This document shows, piece by piece, positions 5,415-6,486 of a stretch of 6,486 nucleotides of DNA; within the stretch, counting starts at the first letter, position 1, and every line of letters starts with the position of its first letter. The notes beneath the pieces are model-generated. The model did not search any database. It was given only the letters and a program-made list of their open reading frames with translations, and was not told where the DNA came from. The stretch spans positions 1-6,486 of the forward strand of contig CALJSD010000108.1 of the NCBI GenBank assembly GCA_937976325.1. The letters are read 5' to 3'. A program made the position numbers and the translations under genes. Source of the stretch: an uncultured Carnobacterium sp. (lineage in GTDB: Bacteria; Bacillota; Bacilli; Lactobacillales; Aerococcaceae).

Positions 5415-6369
5415 CTTTGATAAAAAACTCAAAATTAACATTATAAGGATTTTTATTCAAGTTATCTATCACAGTACGACTCACTAAAAGTGCATTCAGC
5501 TGATTCTCTAATCCTTCTATGCGCTCTTCTGAAAAATTACTAAGAATACCTACCTCAGCTAGGCTAAAATCTTTATATTCTAACGATAAAAGATCATCAC
5601 TATCTTTTTTCTCAAATGAGCTACCAAAAGATTTTTGGTATATGTCCAAGAAACTTTTTATACCATGTATTCCAGCTTCTTTTACAATAATTTCATCTCC
5701 TACATAGTAACCAATCGACAACAGTTCGGAAATTCTTGTGAATATATCATACTCAGAAACAACTCTCTTCACATCCCCTGTAAATGTTGCTTTTTTAATA
5801 GCCGTTCTCTTTACATTTCTAAGATATTTTTTCATACGCGCAGCATACAATTCACCGTCTTTTTCCTTATCCATAAAAATATCTATACCTCCGATTAAAT
5901 ATATCGGAGCTGCATTAAACACAACACTTTTCTGTACATCATACTCAATCGCAACACGTTGTGCGATACTTCCTCCCAGTGAGTGACCTGTTAAAATAAT
6001 ATCATTACCATATTTTTTCTTCATACGTGTATAAAATCTATAACACGGTGTCATATGTTCCGCTTGTCCCAAGCAAATACCTACTACATCAGCATACATA
6101 TCCTTCTGTCTATCAAAATAAAAATTTGTTCCCGTATAAGATAAAATATAATTTCCTTCATTAGTATTTTCAAACAATGTTCCACTACTACCTGTTTTCG
6201 CATCATAAAAACTAGTCACATAATTCAACTCTTCTGGGAAACTCCCTACCGTTTTTTGTAGGTTAATATATTCTTTTATCATAGCTTTTGGGATTTTTAT
6301 CTTATCCATCGCTTCTATATGGTATACAATAAACGATGCATAACTCGTTATCTCAAACAACCTTTCCAT
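5374..6369 (-). CDS. Class 3 lipase / Mbeg1-like (DUF2974-type) alpha/beta-hydrolase
   Basis: This 331-aa protein has an alpha/beta-hydrolase core of the lipase class 3 / Mbeg1 type. A strand NYILSYTGTN (73-82) supplies the oxyanion-side loop, and IILTGHSLGGSIAQ (125-137) is the nucleophile elbow with catalytic Ser130. VSEYDIFTRI (204-213) probably gives the acid Asp208, and GIHGIKSFL (233-241) the base His235. After about residue 245 a charged, helical tail of some 85 residues follows, ending AKKKEEL. No signal peptide or membrane segment is visible, so the product is cytosolic or leaves by a leaderless route. AGGAG lies 6 nt before the ATG. The gene is AT-rich compared with thrS and convergent with the abiEi remnant. 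The substrate is unknown. Lipid or ester hydrolysis is the family norm; a role in defence or competition is only a possibility raised by its neighbours. Confidence 0.82.
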   Translation of the reverse strand: MERLFEITSYASFIVYHIEAMDKIKIPKAMIKEYINLQKTVGSFPEELNYVTSFYDAKTGSSGTLFENTNEGNYILSYTGTNFYFDRQKDMYADVVGICLGQAEHMTPCYRFYTRMKKKYGNDIILTGHSLGGSIAQRVAIEYDVQKSVVFNAAPIYLIGGIDIFMDKEKDGELYAARMKKYLRNVKRTAIKKATFTGDVKRVVSEYDIFTRISELLSIGYYVGDEIIVKEAGIHGIKSFLDIYQKSFGSSFEKKDSDDLLSLEYKDFSLAEVGILSNFSEERIEGLENQLNALLVSRTVIDNLNKNPYNVNFEFFIKAILDNIAKKKEEL

Positions 6370-6383
6370 TCACTTCTCCTATC

Positions 6384-6427
6384 ACTATACTACTTGTTTT
6401 TCTTTATTATCAATTAGTATTTTATCA
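6384..6427 (-). promoter_or_regulatory. Candidate promoters of the hydrolase gene
   Basis: Two overlapping options are seen on the minus strand. One is TTGATA (6413-6408) with TATAGT (6389-6384) at 18 bp, both 5 of 6 matches, but its start point would fall in or next to the AGGAG ribosome site (6380-6376). The other is an extended -10, TGA-TAAAAT (6427-6419), which lacks a good -35 but leaves a normal leader. The sequence does not decide between them. The remaining bases to the right edge show no gene. Confidence 0.4.
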
Positions 6428-6486
6428 TAAACCATGAATTATTTCCTATTTTTTAGTTAAAACCATATTCTAATAGGTTAATTTTT

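Noticed and set aside
5519..5986. Three plus-strand frames (62, 87 and 82 codons) opposite the hydrolase gene
   Set aside because: They are antisense to the catalytic domain, overlap each other and have no convincing ribosome site; their Ser/Phe/Tyr-rich composition is typical of shadows.
1..6486. CRISPR arrays, tRNA/rRNA genes, insertion sequence ends or attachment sites
   Set aside because: No regularly spaced repeats, tRNA-like folds with CCA ends, transposase fragments or flanking direct repeats were seen on reading both strands.

Overview
The window looks like a low-GC Gram-positive chromosome, most likely from order Lactobacillales (a Carnobacteriaceae-type organism such as Granulicatella would fit, but this is a weak guess). 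The evidence is the gene order dnaB-dnaI-thrS, which is typical of Bacilli, a T-box leader in front of thrS, strong AGGAGG-type ribosome binding sites and AT-rich codon use.

The left half (1-3620) is core genome. It starts inside the 3' end of dnaB (replication initiation and membrane attachment protein). Next comes dnaI (primosomal helicase loader), which probably starts at a TTG codon at 358. A long leader of about 300 nt follows, with the hallmarks of a threonine T-box riboswitch: an ACC specifier, a stem I apical region, the TGGGTGGAACCACGT T-box, and mutually exclusive antiterminator and terminator. It controls a complete thrS (threonyl-tRNA synthetase, 649 aa), which ends in a strong intrinsic terminator.

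The right half (about 3621-6486) is accessory and more AT-rich. A leftward two-gene operon encodes an unrecognised 94-aa protein and a 185-aa DUF6036-like nucleotidyltransferase, overlapping by 8 nt, with a good promoter and its own terminator. Divergent from it is an intact AbiEi-family antitoxin gene whose leader holds a perfect 10-bp inverted repeat. Overlapping the antitoxin stop codon, with a strong ribosome binding site, is the start of what looks like its AbiEii nucleotidyltransferase toxin. Only about 15 toxin-like codons survive before the reading frame runs into the terminator and 3' end of an opposing gene. That last gene encodes a 331-aa class 3 / Mbeg1-like alpha/beta-hydrolase with a GHSLGG nucleophile elbow.

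The most interesting reading is that the region downstream of thrS is a turnover site for toxin-antitoxin or phage-defence modules. It now holds an orphaned AbiEi antitoxin with a beheaded toxin, beside a candidate two-gene nucleotidyltransferase module that may be a complete and little-described toxin-antitoxin pair. All functional statements come from motif reading and gene context; no database search was made.
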